22,674 nt of DNA, from assembly GCA_030151825.1 (NCBI GenBank), contig JASLCP010000013.1:1-22674 (forward strand), read 5' to 3'. Position 1 is the first letter of the stretch. Each line of letters begins with the position of its first letter. This document shows positions 8,616 to 15,763 of this stretch, one piece after another. A model generated the notes under the pieces. That model worked only from the letters and a program-made list of their open reading frames with translations, was not told the DNA's origin and made no database searches. The translations under genes and the position numbers were made by a program. The DNA comes from Candidatus Saccharimonadales bacterium (GTDB taxonomy: Bacteria > Patescibacteriota > Saccharimonadia > Saccharimonadales > Saccharimonadaceae).

Positions 8616-8636
8616 TATGCTACACTAAGCATACGT
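8616..8636 (+). promoter_or_regulatory. Extended -10 promoter with overlapping inverted repeat
   Basis: TGC followed by TACACT (8621-8626) lies ten bases before ATG 8637, giving a very short or absent leader. A 6-bp inverted repeat, TATGCT (8616-8621) and AGCATA (8628-8633) with six bases between, brackets the -10 and the predicted start site. It could be an operator or a coincidence. Confidence 0.5.
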
Positions 8637-11267
8637 ATGCAAGATTCTTCGATAAACCCGCACATTCCTCAGGAAGACGAGAAAATCCGAGCGGCAACAC
8701 AGACGCTGTCATCCCCACTTGCTCGTGTGGTAAAACTTTTGATGATTATCACTGGGGCGATTGTTGTGCTTGTGGTGATTGCATTGGCAGTGATTATCCC
8801 GCGCACATCCGCTGATGATGAAACGGGTCGACGTGATCTTGCAAAAACCCTACAGCCGACTGCTCAGCTCGCAAAGTTGGTGCCAGTTGAATCAACGCAC
8901 GGTTTTATGCTGAAGTACGACAATCATTTATTCGTGAGTTATGCCGAAACAACACCGCCTGTTGATGCAAGCGGCAAAGAACTGACGAGCTCGTATTACG
9001 AGAATGATGAGTTACGCACGCCACGTGACTACGTATCGGTGCGAATTACCCCTGCCGAAAGTAGTGACTCGGATCGCTCTGCGGTTACAGACCCCCCACA
9101 GCTAGTCGTCTCGTCGCTGTCGCCAAAACTACTGACGGACAACGCTGAAAAACCTGACTACAAAGGCTTGTCGCAGTTAGCGCTATTTGTCAAAATCAGC
9201 ACTGATCAACGGCAGGCGGCCAAAACGGCTGATGATGGGACGACAGTATCGATTGATGCATCAAAACCATCGTCGCAGACAATCAATGACGTCAAGTACC
9301 AGCGTGTGCGCTTTACGACGCGTAACGAAAATTATCGTATCGTCAATGTCAAATATGATGACTGCTACTACACCATTCAAAATGGTATTCCGTATTCGGC
9401 CTGTATTAGCAATGTTCGACCGAATTCACGTAACGATGCGGCGCTGGGCGAACAAGCTATGCAGTCACTGCGGTTCAAGAAGCCAGAAGTAATTACCGCC
9501 AAAGCGGATACTGAAGATGCGACTGGCACGACGTCTGGTGCCGACAAAAAAGCAGGCGTACCTGCAAAGACAACTGATGCGGCAGGTAAGGATAAGACTG
9601 ATTCGGTATCCGCACCGGTTGTCACCGAGAAAGACCCGCTGGCGTTCGAAACGCCGACACCACGCTATTACAGTAATGTTGATGAACTTCGCGCAGTCGC
9701 GAGAAATCAGCCGAGTGTGGTGCGTATCGGCACACTTTATTGCGCTGACTTGAACCTCAAGGTTGCGTCTGGCGAGGTGATTACGACACTTACTGATGCC
9801 TGTGTAGGTCGACTGTCATCGGGTACGCTGGTATCAAAAGACGGCTACATTGCGACAACTGGTCGGGCAGTGCAGTTTAGCCCCAAAGCAGCGATCAACG
9901 GCTATATCAATTTTGCTGATAGCCAAAAAGATTTATTGAATCGTCTTGATCGAGTACTCAAATACTTGCTTGATGCTCGGCTGATTCTTGAATCTGATGC
10001 TGAGTATCTGAAAACAGGAGCGCAAACAGGAGATCAAGAGGCGCTTGCTAAAATCGAGAATATCAGCTCGATTATCCCAGATAATTATGTCACTCCAACT
10101 AAGGACGCCTATAGCTACGCTATTCAGCCGACAAGTAAACCCCTCGTCGTTGATGCGAGTACTGGCGCTCGCCCCTCATTTGCTTATTCTGATACGGTCA
10201 TTCCAGCAAAATTTGTGAAAGCAAAGTATGAAGTCGATAAGTCACTGCAGACAACATTTGATGCCAAGCCACCCAAGAATGATGTGGGCTTGCTGAAGGC
10301 TGATGGCTCATTCCAGCACGTATTGATCGGCAAGGGTAGTATCGTCAAAACAAATGACCAGCTGAACGTTATGGGGTATCAGACCTTTAGTGATAGTTCG
10401 CTGGCAATTGCAAAAAACCAAAATGCGCCTGGTATTATGACGTCTTCTGTGAATCAGACCTACAAAAATGAAGACATGCAATTGATTCAGACGAACGACC
10501 CAATTATCCCTGGGACTGACGGTGGCGGGGTGTTTGATGCATCAGGTAAGCTCGTTGGTTTTGGCATCTATGGTCTGCTGTATTGCCCAGATCAGTACTG
10601 TTTAGGAAATGGGACGATTCGTCCGTCTGATGAGTTGATGAGCTTGCTTGATGCAAATAATATTTCGCTGAATCAATCGAGTGAGGCAACCAAGCAGTGG
10701 AATGATGGCGTGGCTGCATATTTGAAGGCAGACTATGCATCCGCTCAGCAGCTGTTTGCCAAGGCGGGTACTCAGTATAGATTTAACGAGTTTGCTACTC
10801 CCCTCGCCAAGCTTGCGGCAAGCAAAAAAGGGAGTGCTGCTGATACTTCGTTGATGAATCAACTAGTAGGGGTTCTTATCGCGGTACTAGTAATTGCAGT
10901 AATCGTAACGGTAGGATCGACAGTGTTGTTCTTGGTGCAAAAACGCCGGCTCGATTACCTGCGAGTGGGGCATTATGGTGTTGCGCCAGCGCCATCGGTA
11001 GTGACGACACCTCCTTCGGCTCCAATATATGCTGCGCCGCAACCGCAGACTACAAATACACCTCCGCCGGTGCAGCAGCTACCGCAGTCACCGGTAGTGC
11101 AGCCGCAGCAGCCGTCTCTCGCGCCGCAGTCATACCAACAGCAGCCACCCGTTCAGTCGGTAACGCCGCCTTCGCCACAGCAACCATACCAACAACCTTC
11201 TGCGATACCACCTTCGGCACCTCCTGCTGCTCAGACGCCGCATGAAGATCCGTTCTATCGCCAGTAA
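8637..11267 (+). CDS. Two-pass membrane protein with degenerate trypsin-like domain and P/Q-rich tail
   Basis: 876-aa protein. A cytosolic N-terminus (1-32) is followed by a membrane segment at about 33-55. A roughly 280-residue extracytoplasmic region includes Cys243/Cys256, then an Ala/Thr/Lys/Asp linker (about 287-332). A chymotrypsin/HtrA-like domain spans about 355-650, a TPR-like helical pair about 683-730, and a second membrane segment about 743-767. The cytosolic tail (781-876) is almost all Pro, Gln, Ser and Ala. The protease domain aligns by eye with HtrA: GYIATTGRAV (403-412) puts Arg410 where His is expected; DVGLLKADG keeps Asp549; and PGTDGGGVFDASGKLVGFGIYG (from 625) puts Asp628 where the nucleophilic Ser belongs. 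Cys369/389 and Cys650/655 may form disulfides. It is likely a non-catalytic scaffold or sensor rather than a protease. It has its own promoter. Confidence 0.75.
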   Translation: MQDSSINPHIPQEDEKIRAATQTLSSPLARVVKLLMIITGAIVVLVVIALAVIIPRTSADDETGRRDLAKTLQPTAQLAKLVPVESTHGFMLKYDNHLFVSYAETTPPVDASGKELTSSYYENDELRTPRDYVSVRITPAESSDSDRSAVTDPPQLVVSSLSPKLLTDNAEKPDYKGLSQLALFVKISTDQRQAAKTADDGTTVSIDASKPSSQTINDVKYQRVRFTTRNENYRIVNVKYDDCYYTIQNGIPYSACISNVRPNSRNDAALGEQAMQSLRFKKPEVITAKADTEDATGTTSGADKKAGVPAKTTDAAGKDKTDSVSAPVVTEKDPLAFETPTPRYYSNVDELRAVARNQPSVVRIGTLYCADLNLKVASGEVITTLTDACVGRLSSGTLVSKDGYIATTGRAVQFSPKAAINGYINFADSQKDLLNRLDRVLKYLLDARLILESDAEYLKTGAQTGDQEALAKIENISSIIPDNYVTPTKDAYSYAIQPTSKPLVVDASTGARPSFAYSDTVIPAKFVKAKYEVDKSLQTTFDAKPPKNDVGLLKADGSFQHVLIGKGSIVKTNDQLNVMGYQTFSDSSLAIAKNQNAPGIMTSSVNQTYKNEDMQLIQTNDPIIPGTDGGGVFDASGKLVGFGIYGLLYCPDQYCLGNGTIRPSDELMSLLDANNISLNQSSEATKQWNDGVAAYLKADYASAQQLFAKAGTQYRFNEFATPLAKLAASKKGSAADTSLMNQLVGVLIAVLVIAVIVTVGSTVLFLVQKRRLDYLRVGHYGVAPAPSVVTTPPSAPIYAAPQPQTTNTPPPVQQLPQSPVVQPQQPSLAPQSYQQQPPVQSVTPPSPQQPYQQPSAIPPSAPPAAQTPHEDPFYRQ

Positions 11268-11296
11268 TTGACTTTGTTATTACTATGTGCTATAAT
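11268..11296 (+). promoter_or_regulatory. Strong sigma70-type promoter P1 of the DEAD-box helicase
   Basis: TTGACT (11268-11273) and TATAAT (11291-11296) are separated by exactly 17 bases, with an extended TGC just before the -10. This is the best full promoter in the window. Its first bases overlap the two bases after the stop of the upstream gene. The predicted start near 11303 gives a leader of about 225 bases. Confidence 0.7.
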
Positions 11297-11350
11297 AGAG
11301 CTATAGCCTTTAGTAGACCTGTTTTCCTCTGTTATATCCACCGGAAATAG

Positions 11351-11358
11351 TGTATACT
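11351..11358 (+). promoter_or_regulatory. Possible second -10 (P2) upstream of the helicase
   Basis: TG directly followed by TATACT (11353-11358). The TG lacks the usual one-base spacer and no strong -35 is seen, so this is weaker than P1. If used, it would give a leader of about 165 bases that still contains the upstream ORF and the ribosome-binding-site helix. Confidence 0.35.
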
Positions 11359-11401
11359 AAGAGCAGTTGCATTCGATGAATTCGAGCCTCTTTCAAAGAC
11401 G

Positions 11402-11524
11402 AGCGCCCCAATATATACATGAGTGATCTATCACCATGGCGCTACCACCGAAATATCCTCTCGTTATTCTCTGGCCCCGACATGGCCACTGTCTGCACAA
11501 GATAATCAACCGAATAACGAAAGG
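11402..11524 (+). promoter_or_regulatory. Structured 5' leader that can sequester the helicase ribosome-binding site
   Basis: Three nested or adjacent inverted repeats are visible. (1) AGCGCC (11402-11407) pairs with GGCGCT (11438-11443); its loop holds a small hairpin, GTGA/TCAC (11423-11426/11431-11434). (2) TGGCC (11472-11476) pairs with GGCCA (11484-11488) over a 7-base loop. (3) CCTCTCGTTATTC (11457-11469) pairs with GAATAACGAAAGG (11512-11524) with a single C-A mismatch at 11460/11521, closing over hairpin 2. The last three bases of this helix, AGG, are the core of the Shine-Dalgarno five bases before ATG 11530. The pairing is read directly; regulation, for example cold-responsive or auto-regulated translation as known for some bacterial RNA helicases, is inferred. 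Confidence 0.5.
11419..11505 (+). CDS. Possible 28-codon upstream ORF / leader peptide
   Basis: ATG at 11419 opens a 28-residue frame (beginning MSDLSPWRYHRNILSL) that ends with TAA at 11503-11505, 24 bases before the helicase start. There is no clear Shine-Dalgarno, and the start lies in the loop of the first leader hairpin. The codons from about 13 to 17 form the 5' arm of the helix that covers the helicase ribosome-binding site, so a ribosome on this frame would open that helix. The peptide resembles nothing I know. It may be a chance frame. Confidence 0.25.
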   Translation: MSDLSPWRYHRNILSLFSGPDMATVCTR

Positions 11525-11529
11525 TAGTT

Positions 11530-12762
11530 ATGTCATATACTTCAAACCGACGAACGACTCGTCCTAATGGGTCACGTCCAAAAGCAAGCAGCCGCTTTGG
11601 CGGTAACGGCGGTGGTCGTCGTGGCGGAGGCCGTAAGGGTCCTGCTAAAAAGTTCATCCATCCCTCAAAATTTATCAACAAAGCAGTCGCTAAAGCCGAA
11701 GAAGTCGCTTACGAATCAACACACAAATTTGTTGACTTTCCGTTTGGCGCAGAACTTCAGCATAATATTGCTGATAAGGGATATGAAACCCCGAGTGCTA
11801 TTCAGGATCAAGCGATTCCACATATTATCGAGGGCCGCGACGTCATCGGTCTTGCCAATACCGGTACAGGCAAGACGGCAGCATTCCTGTTGCCGATTAT
11901 TGAACGCCAAAGTGGTATTATGTTGCGTCCAAGTGTGCTGATTATTGCGCCAACTCGTGAGCTGGCTCAGCAAATTAACGAGCAATTCCGTGACTTTAGT
12001 CGTGGACTTGGCCTCTTTTCGACGTTGCTAGTCGGTGGCATGAACGTTGACCGTCAGATTCGCGACTTGCGCCGCCGTCCGCACGTTGTGATTGGAACAC
12101 CAGGTCGTATCAAAGATTTGTTACAGCGACGTGTTCTTAAGCTTGATAATATGACAACGTTAGTCTTGGATGAGGCTGACCGTATGCTCGACATGGGCTT
12201 TTTGCCGGATATTCGTCAAATTGTTGATGCGATGCCGCGTGAACGTCAGACGCTTTTCTTTAGCGCGACAATTACCCCCGAAATCGAAGCATTGACCAAG
12301 ACGTTCTTGCGCGATCCAGCAACTGTATCGGTACGAACGGCTGAAACCAGTGATCATGTCGAGCAAGATGTTATCGAAGCTCGCGACCGTGGTCATAAGG
12401 TTGATCTATTGACCGACTTGCTGGCACAAGATGGTTACGATAAGGTACTAGTGTTTGGTGAAACAAAATTTGGCGTGCAGCGTTTGAGCGATCACCTGCA
12501 TAACAGCGGTATTCCATCAGTGGCAATTCACGGTAACAAGAATCAAGCACAGCGTTCAAAAGCGCTCAAGCAGTTCCGTGATAATCACGTTAAAGTTATG
12601 GTTGCGACCGATGTCGCGGCACGCGGCTTGGATATCCCGAATGTATCGCATGTGATTAATTTTGACACACCACAAACGTACGAAGATTATGTTCACCGTA
12701 TTGGTCGAACTGGTCGTGGCGGTGCGTCAGGTCGCGCGCATACATTTATCGACGCCCGATAA
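11530..12762 (+). CDS. DEAD-box ATP-dependent RNA helicase
   Basis: 410-aa RNA helicase for RNA remodelling (ribosome assembly, mRNA decay or cold adaptation in relatives). The N-terminal 45 residues are basic and Gly/Arg-rich, including GGNGGGRRGGGRKG, a likely disordered RNA-binding tail. The core shows the Q motif region (YETPSAIQDQAIP, 85-97), motif I ANTGTGKT (109-116), PTRELAQQ (Ia), TPGRI (Ib), DEAD (214-217), SAT (245-247), RGLDIPNVSHVINFD (V) and HRIGRTGRGG (VI). It ends only about a dozen residues after motif VI, so it lacks any C-terminal extension. SD GAAAGG (11519-11524) precedes ATG by five bases and can be sequestered by the leader helix. It is converging with the GtrA-like gene, one base apart. 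RhlE/CsdA-like; the exact subfamily is not resolved. Confidence 0.95.
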   Translation: MSYTSNRRTTRPNGSRPKASSRFGGNGGGRRGGGRKGPAKKFIHPSKFINKAVAKAEEVAYESTHKFVDFPFGAELQHNIADKGYETPSAIQDQAIPHIIEGRDVIGLANTGTGKTAAFLLPIIERQSGIMLRPSVLIIAPTRELAQQINEQFRDFSRGLGLFSTLLVGGMNVDRQIRDLRRRPHVVIGTPGRIKDLLQRRVLKLDNMTTLVLDEADRMLDMGFLPDIRQIVDAMPRERQTLFFSATITPEIEALTKTFLRDPATVSVRTAETSDHVEQDVIEARDRGHKVDLLTDLLAQDGYDKVLVFGETKFGVQRLSDHLHNSGIPSVAIHGNKNQAQRSKALKQFRDNHVKVMVATDVAARGLDIPNVSHVINFDTPQTYEDYVHRIGRTGRGGASGRAHTFIDAR

Positions 12763-12763
12763 C

Positions 12764-13249
12764 TTAGACTGTTGCCTTACGGCGAGAACGCGCTTTCTGA
12801 CGACGGCGCGTTTTTCGTTTTTGTTTGATTGACTCGCGTTTGAACACCCAAAACCGTAGGCCAAAGAAGGTCCAAACTGCCATAATAATTCCTGATACGA
12901 ATTGGCCGATGTATGGTGTGACATCGGCAAAACTATACAGTCCGTAGGTGATAATAAAGACGATGATTTCGCTGAGAAGAATAAAGAAGATAAATTTGAC
13001 GACTTCAAAAGTCGTTTTTTTGACGCCATTTTTTGGCTGTGAAAAAACCCATTTGTCGTCGACATAAAAAAAGATGATGTTCGCTAGGATCATCGGAATA
13101 AGCAGCGCATAAAAGGTAGGGACCGATGTGAATTTATCAAAAAATGCAAAGCCGATATATTTTCCCCAAAATGGGATATAGCCTGCTAGCTGCAGCTTGG
13201 CAAACTCCGTGACGAGCCGGATAAGATCTTTTTTCTTTTTTATTTTCAT
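12764..13249 (-). CDS. GtrA-like polytopic membrane protein
   Basis: 161-aa membrane protein resembling the GtrA/DPMS family, small four-helix proteins linked to moving lipid-linked sugars or other cell-surface glycan precursors. Hydrophobic segments lie at about residues 18-35, 41-60, 80-105 and 110-131. DDKWVFSQ and RFWVFKRE, after the second and fourth helices, match the aromatic W-V-F ends typical of GtrA. The C-terminal 27 residues are strongly basic (KQKRKTRRRQKARSRRK) and probably cytosolic. I start it at ATG 13249 (MKIKKKKDLIRL); a TTG 45 bases upstream would add residues that overlap the probable promoter. No clear ribosome-binding site is present. The gene is divergent from the ABC transporter and ends one base from the helicase stop. 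Transport substrate unknown. Confidence 0.7.
   Translation of the reverse strand: MKIKKKKDLIRLVTEFAKLQLAGYIPFWGKYIGFAFFDKFTSVPTFYALLIPMILANIIFFYVDDKWVFSQPKNGVKKTTFEVVKFIFFILLSEIIVFIITYGLYSFADVTPYIGQFVSGIIMAVWTFFGLRFWVFKRESIKQKRKTRRRQKARSRRKATV
12787..12815 (+). terminator. Candidate intrinsic terminator of the helicase, inside the convergent gene
   Basis: AACGCGC (12787-12793) pairs with GCGCGTT (12806-12812) over a 12-base loop. The stem runs into TTTTT (12811-12815), with another T-run after CG. It lies 25 bases after the helicase stop but within the codons for the basic C-terminus of the opposite-strand gene. Confidence 0.5.
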
Positions 13250-13265
13250 CAGATGTCTCTTGTCC

Positions 13266-13271
13266 AGTATA
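13266..13271 (-). promoter_or_regulatory. Candidate -10 for the GtrA-like gene
   Basis: On the minus strand TATACT (13271 to 13266) lies 16 bases before ATG 13249, predicting a leader near ten bases. No extended TG and no obvious -35 were seen. Confidence 0.45.
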
Positions 13272-13302
13272 CGAAGTTCTACTATAAAGAGCAAGACGAT
13301 GG

Positions 13303-13319
13303 TGGTACTATAAAAAGAT
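13303..13319 (+). promoter_or_regulatory. Extended -10 promoter, leaderless start of the ABC transporter operon
   Basis: TGG plus TACTAT (13306-13311), eight bases before ATG 13320 and without a Shine-Dalgarno. It is divergent from the minus-strand -10 at 13266-13271, so one 71-base intergenic stretch drives both directions. Confidence 0.5.
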
Positions 13320-14081
13320 ATGAAAGCAATGGTAGAAGTCGAAAATTTGAAGAAACGCTACGACGATAAACAAGCAGTGGACGGGATTAGTTTTACGGTG
13401 AAAAAGGGCGAGATTTTTGGTATTTTGGGACCGAACGGCGCGGGCAAAACCACCACGCTCGAAATGATGGAGACCTTACGACCGATTGACGATGGAGCAG
13501 TACGGATTGATGGGGTTGATGTGCGCAAAAATCCACAACAGGTCAAATATTTGATTGGGGTTCAGCCACAAACACCAGCCTTTCAGGACAAAACGAAATT
13601 ACGTGAAGTAGTTGAGCTATTCGCGGCAGCCTACGGTGAAAAAGTTGACCCGATGCAGTTTTTGCGAGATGTTGACCTCGAGGAGAAAGCGGATAATTAT
13701 GTCGAAGAATTATCGGGCGGGCAAAAGCAACGGCTGAGTATTACAACGGCGCTGGTCCATGGTCCGAAGGTCTTTTTCTTGGATGAGCCGACGACCGGGC
13801 TTGACCCGCAGGCGCGCCGTCATTTATGGGAGCTGATCGAGAAGGTGCGCGACCGCGGCATTAGCGTGATCATGACAACGCACTATATGGATGAGGCTGA
13901 GATACTATGTGATCGGATTGCAGTGATGGATAGTGGTAAAATTATCGCGATTGATACGCCCAAGAATTTGATTAAACAACTACTCAAACGCGGATTTAAG
14001 AAGAAACAGTACGTCGAGCAAGCGAACTTAGAGGATGTCTTTATCGATCTTACGGGCAAGCATCTCCGGGAGGGTGTGTAA
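13320..14081 (+). CDS. ABC-2 type transporter ATP-binding protein
   Basis: 253-aa nucleotide-binding subunit that powers the membrane partner encoded next (cytoplasmic face of the membrane). Walker A GPNGAGKT is at residues 37-44, the Q-loop region GVQPQ near 80, the signature LSGGQKQR at 131-138, Walker B VFFLDE at 151-156, the D-loop, and the switch His188 in MTTHYMDEAE. The layout is that of the multidrug/lipid exporter (DrrA/CcmA-like) class. The C-terminus is short and contains NLEDVFIDLTG, common in this class. Its stop overlaps the permease start by one base (TAATG). Substrate is unknown: drug, lipid, peptide or polysaccharide export are all possible. Confidence 0.92.
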   Translation: MKAMVEVENLKKRYDDKQAVDGISFTVKKGEIFGILGPNGAGKTTTLEMMETLRPIDDGAVRIDGVDVRKNPQQVKYLIGVQPQTPAFQDKTKLREVVELFAAAYGEKVDPMQFLRDVDLEEKADNYVEELSGGQKQRLSITTALVHGPKVFFLDEPTTGLDPQARRHLWELIEKVRDRGISVIMTTHYMDEAEILCDRIAVMDSGKIIAIDTPKNLIKQLLKRGFKKKQYVEQANLEDVFIDLTGKHLREGV

Positions 14082-15190
14082 TGAAACAGTCACTATATAC
14101 CGTTGGGGTATTTGTCAAAATTAATACCAAACGATTTTTCCGTGATAAATTGGCTATTTTCTTTACGATTGTCTTTCCGCTAATCTTCTTGTTTGTGTTC
14201 GGGAGTATCAACAGTGGCAGCGGTAACGTATCGTTTAAAGTGGCGATAATCAACCAGTCACAAAGTCAGTTTTCGACTGATTTTGTCAAACAGACAAATA
14301 ATAGCAAGGTCCTAAAAGTCGACAAGGACATTACGACACTGGACGAGGCAAAAACGAAGATGAGCCAATCGCAACTGGATGCGGCGATTGTGTTGCCAAA
14401 GGAGTTCGGCATGGTCAACCCAGAGACGAGCTACCCGAGTGGCCAGGCGCGGGTCATCTATACGCAAAATAATCAGCAGTCGGGACAGGCCTTGGCCTCG
14501 GTACTTGATGCGCAGTTTAAGGTGATTAATGCTCAGTTTGTGCATACCGACACACCATTTACGGTCACTTCGACGCAGTTGAATGAACGGAGTTTATCCG
14601 CGTTTGATTATACGTTTGCAGGGTTGCTTGGCTTTGCCATCATTGGTATGGGAATTTTTGGGCCTGTGAATGTGTTTCCAGAGCTCAAGAAAATGGGGAT
14701 TTTGCGGCGTCTGTCGACCACCCCGCTGAAGGTCTGGCAGTACTTTTTGGCGACGATGATGGGACAGGCGATTATTGGGCTAGTGAGTCTGGCAATTATG
14801 TTTGTGGTGGCGATTGTTGTTTTTCATCTCGAGGTTGTCGGTAATTACCTGGAGCTGGCGGCCTTTTTGGTGCTCGGTATTGTGATGATTTTAGGGATTG
14901 GACTAGCGCTTGGCGGATGGGCCAAGAACGAGCGGCAAGCGGCTCCGATGAGTAATATTATTGTTTTTCCGATGATGTTTTTGTCGGGGACATTTTTTCC
15001 ACGCTTTTTGATGCCAGAGTGGTTGCAGACGATTTCGAACTTTTTGCCGTTGACGCCGGTGATCGACGGGATTCGCTTGATCGCGACTGAGGGCAAGACG
15101 CTAATTGATATTGCACCGCAGATTGGTCTGGTGGTGCTATGGATGGTGGTGATTTATCTGATTGCCTTTAAGGTATTTCGCTGGGAATAA
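14081..15190 (+). CDS. ABC-2 type transporter permease
   Basis: 369-aa membrane subunit of the exporter. One membrane segment lies near the N-terminus (about 24-42, IFFTIVFPLIFLFVFGSI). A large extracytoplasmic domain of about 130 residues follows. Five more segments lie at about 173-195, 220-250, 256-280, 290-306 and 345-366. FPMMFLSGTFFP in the fifth segment is a typical ABC-2 (DrrB/YhgE-like) motif. GGGAGGGTG just upstream of the start gives a good ribosome-binding site within the ATPase 3' end, and the one-base overlap ensures coupled expression. Six segments match the usual count. No adjacent gene reveals the cargo. Confidence 0.9.
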   Translation: MKQSLYTVGVFVKINTKRFFRDKLAIFFTIVFPLIFLFVFGSINSGSGNVSFKVAIINQSQSQFSTDFVKQTNNSKVLKVDKDITTLDEAKTKMSQSQLDAAIVLPKEFGMVNPETSYPSGQARVIYTQNNQQSGQALASVLDAQFKVINAQFVHTDTPFTVTSTQLNERSLSAFDYTFAGLLGFAIIGMGIFGPVNVFPELKKMGILRRLSTTPLKVWQYFLATMMGQAIIGLVSLAIMFVVAIVVFHLEVVGNYLELAAFLVLGIVMILGIGLALGGWAKNERQAAPMSNIIVFPMMFLSGTFFPRFLMPEWLQTISNFLPLTPVIDGIRLIATEGKTLIDIAPQIGLVVLWMVVIYLIAFKVFRWE

Positions 15191-15225
15191 AGAAAAGGCT
15201 CCGCTTGCTGGCGTGCAAGCGGAGC
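15190..15225 (-). terminator. Intrinsic terminator of the minus-strand lipoprotein gene
   Basis: Perfect 11-bp stem GCTCCGCTTGC (15198-15208) with its complement (15215-15225) and a 6-base loop. Read on the minus strand, the stem is followed by CTTTTCTTTATT. On the plus strand no T-run follows, so it should stop only the lipoprotein transcript, eight bases after its stop codon. Confidence 0.85.
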
Positions 15226-15232
15226 GGACGGA

Positions 15233-15763
15233 CTAGGGGGCCATTGCGCACTGAGTGCTGGGGATGGACGGGTTGTCGCCGCCACCTGGCGTGTACTCGG
15301 TGTAGTGCTGGTTCGAATTGTTGCGCTGTTCGTCGCCACCGACAGCAACCAATTTGAGATAGACGTCGTCGGTTGCTGGTGTTTCGATAACGAAGTTCTT
15401 GCTCCAGGGGACGATATTCGGTGACATATTGACAATGGACTCGTCCACCGACCAGCGGTAGTCGCTGGTGTTTTGCTGACGAATACCCAGGCTGACAACA
15501 AGCTTGCCGGACTGCTTGACGCGTAGTGCTAAGCGTACCGTGATTGTGTAGACGTTACTCTGCGTGCCGCAGGCTGTGGCAACGATTTTGATCGGAACGC
15601 CAGGGAGTACCGGTTTGATATCGCCTGGAAGGCCGATGGTATCGTTGACCTGCGATGGGGCAGGGCTGGCGCCATGGATGACAGGCTCAGTGGCTACCTC
15701 GTCAGTAACCGAACAGCCTGCCAGTAGCGCGACAGCCGCTAGCAAACAAAAAAGACGCTTCAT
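15233..15763 (-). CDS. Small secreted lipoprotein, unknown function
   Basis: 176-aa protein with a classic lipoprotein signal: MKRLFCLLAAVALLAGC, with a positively charged start, a hydrophobic core and lipobox L-A-G-Cys17. Lipidation at Cys17 should anchor it outside the cytoplasmic membrane. The mature part looks beta-rich (VYTITVRLALRV, GKLVVSLGIRQ, DVYLKLVAVGG) and ends in a Gly/Asn/Pro-rich tail. Two further cysteines, in TACGTQ and near the C-terminus (TQCAMAP), could form a disulfide. The ATG has a strong TAGGAGGGCG six bases upstream, unlike the leaderless genes nearby. The gene stands alone, between a promoter region shared with gatC and its own terminator. I do not recognise the domain. 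Confidence 0.8.
   Translation of the reverse strand: MKRLFCLLAAVALLAGCSVTDEVATEPVIHGASPAPSQVNDTIGLPGDIKPVLPGVPIKIVATACGTQSNVYTITVRLALRVKQSGKLVVSLGIRQQNTSDYRWSVDESIVNMSPNIVPWSKNFVIETPATDDVYLKLVAVGGDEQRNNSNQHYTEYTPGGGDNPSIPSTQCAMAP

Noticed and set aside
11300..11529. tRNA, SRP RNA or other housekeeping RNA in the gap before the helicase
   Set aside because: No T-loop consensus (GTTCRANNC), no cloverleaf and no SRP apical loop were found; a structured mRNA leader explains the repeats better.
13250..13294. Upstream extension of the GtrA-like protein from a TTG at 13294
   Set aside because: It would run through the probable -10 box and adds residues unlike the family; ATG 13249 is preferred.
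15198..15225. The strong inverted repeat as a terminator of the ABC permease operon
   Set aside because: There is no T-run after it on the plus strand; the T-rich tract lies on the minus-strand side, so it serves the lipoprotein gene.
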